64,000 nt of DNA, taken from positions 14,728,001-14,792,000 of the forward strand of contig NC_062226.1 of NCBI RefSeq assembly GCF_902686445.1, written 5' to 3'. The notes under the pieces are model-generated. The model was given only the letters and a program-made list of their open reading frames with translations. It was not told the origin of the DNA and made no database searches. Positions 62,867 through 64,000 of the stretch are shown piece by piece; the stretch's first letter is position 1; each line of letters begins with the position of its first letter. The position numbers and the translations under genes were made by a program. Origin of the DNA: Sciurus carolinensis. Its lineage: Eukaryota; Chordata; Mammalia; Rodentia; Sciuridae.

Positions 62867-64000
62867 ACGCAACTCACAATGGATCAAGGACCTTGGAGTC
62901 AGACCAGAGACCCTGCATCTTACAGAAGAAAAAGTAGGTCCAAATCTTCAACATGTCGGCGTAGGATCAGACTTCCTCAACAGGACTCCCATAGCACAAG
63001 AAATAAAAGCAAGAATCAATAACTGGGACAGATTCAAACTAAATAACTTTCTCTCAGCAAAGGAAACTATCAGCAATGTGAAGAGAGAGCCTACAGAGTG
63101 GGAGAATATCTTTGCCACTCATACTTCAGATAGAGCACTAATTTCCGGAATATATAAAAAACTCAAAAAACTCTACACAAAGAATACAAATAACCCAATC
63201 AACAAATGGGCTAAGGATATGAACAGACGCTTCACAGAAGAAGATCTACAAGCAATCAACAGATATATGAAAAAATGTTCAACATCTCTAGTAATAAGAG
63301 AAATGCAAATCAAAACTATCCTAAGATTCCATCTCACCCCAATTAGAATGGCGATGATCAAGAATACAAGCAACAATAGGTGTTGGCGAGGATGTGGGAA
63401 AAAAGGTACACTCATACATTGCTGGTGGGGTTGCAAATTAGTGCAGCCACTCTGGAAAGCGGTGTGGAGATTCCTTAGAAAACTTGGAATGAACCCACCA
63501 TTTGACCCAGCTATCCCACTCCTTGGCCTATACCCAAAGGACTTAAAATCAGCATACTACAGTGATGCAGCCACATCAATGTTCATAGCTGCTCAATTCA
63601 CAATAGCCAGATTGTGGAACCAACCTAGATGCCCCTCAATTGATGAATGGATAAGGAAACTGTGGTATATATATATATATATACAATGGAATATTACTCA
63701 GCTATAAAGAATAATAAAATTATGGTATTTGCACACAAATGGATGAAGCTGAAGAATATCATGCTAAGTGAGATAAGCCAATCTCAAAAAACCAAAGGAC
63801 GAATGATCTTGCTGATAAACGGATGATGATACATAATGAGGGGTGGGAGGGAGGCAAGAATGGAGGAAGGAAGGACTGTATAGAGGGAAAAGAGGGGCGG
63901 GAGGGGTGGGGGGAAGGAAAAAATAACAGAATGAATCAAACATCATTATCCTATGTAAATGTATGATTACACAAGTGGTATGCCTCTACTTCATGTACAA
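62867..64000 (+). mobile_element. LINE-1, 5'-truncated, runs off the window end
   Basis: Carries the ORF2p C-terminal region in one open frame of 209 codons from 63078: EPTEWENIF, ISGIYKKLKK, RRFTEEDLQAINRYMKK, the Cys/His motif CWRGCGKKGTLIHCWWGC (C-X3-C-X7-H-X4-C), [20 protein letters not shown] and WNQPRCPSIDEWIRKLWYI. A TA repeat at 63665-63684 puts the last 50 or so codons in another frame, which then runs from MEYYSAIKNN to a stop at 63824-63826. The 3' UTR is G/A-rich and continues past 64000. No endonuclease or RT core, so it cannot move on its own. Confidence 0.95.
63665..63684. repeat. (TA)n microsatellite inside L1 ORF2
   Basis: About ten TA units at the codons that normally encode the W-Y-I-Y/H-T-M-E-Y-Y stretch. 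It causes a frame change. Confidence 0.93.

Overview
The window is a stretch of mammalian, almost certainly rodent, nuclear genome with no recognisable protein-coding exon, rRNA or tRNA gene. What can be recognised is nearly all interspersed repeats, microsatellites and some apparently unique spacer. It is best read as intergenic DNA or deep intron. The repeats point to a squirrel-like rodent (Sciuridae). There are tRNA-derived ID SINEs, including one with an extended A/T-rich 3' tail. There are dimeric B1-dID SINEs (a 7SL-derived B1 half joined to an ID-like half). There are LINE-1 3' ends with a characteristic 3' untranslated region, and MaLR LTRs. All of these sit on an older pan-mammalian layer of MIR, L2, old L1, MLT1-type LTRs and hAT/Tigger DNA transposons. 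Genus and chromosome cannot be read from the sequence.

Layout. 1-7.9 kb: a Tigger element, L2 and MIR pieces, a very young ID insertion with a 48-nt A tail, a 5'-truncated L1, a MaLR LTR and two hAT-type elements. 8-16 kb: spacer rich in MIRs, with GC-rich unique DNA at 12.4-13.9 kb. 16-21 kb: two MLT1-type LTRs, old L1 tails, many MIRs and a 17-bp palindrome resembling an RFX X-box. 21-27 kb: L2, a hAT element, an old LTR split by a B1-dID SINE, a second MaLR LTR, old L1, and a MIR split by an ID. 27-34 kb: MIR, L2, another B1-dID and mostly unique spacer. 34.2-36 kb: an old L1 ORF2 remnant. 36-45 kb: L2, two B1-dIDs, an old L1 interrupted by one of them, and a long-tailed ID. 45-50 kb: one of the longest L2 copies here, a MIR split by a MaLR LTR, and a short CpG-rich patch. 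51.2-52 kb: unique AT-rich sequence with features of a conserved element. 53.5-56.4 kb: a dense LTR/L2/L1 cluster. 56.5-62.7 kb: mostly unique, with one unexplained duplicated motif and a 255-codon open frame. 62.8-64 kb: B1 plus the 3' part of a fairly young L1 that runs off the end.

No genes act together here. What can be read is insertion history: several SINE and LTR copies lie inside older repeats with visible target-site duplications, giving a relative chronology (MIR/L2, then MLT1/MaLR/old L1, then B1-dID and ID). No undescribed biological system could be demonstrated. The most open items are the duplicated motif at 59.08/60.01 kb, the CpG-retaining unique stretches, the 51.2-52 kb AT-rich block, the X-box-like palindrome and the 255-codon frame. 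Repeat family names are from memory of consensus sequences, so subfamily labels are approximate.
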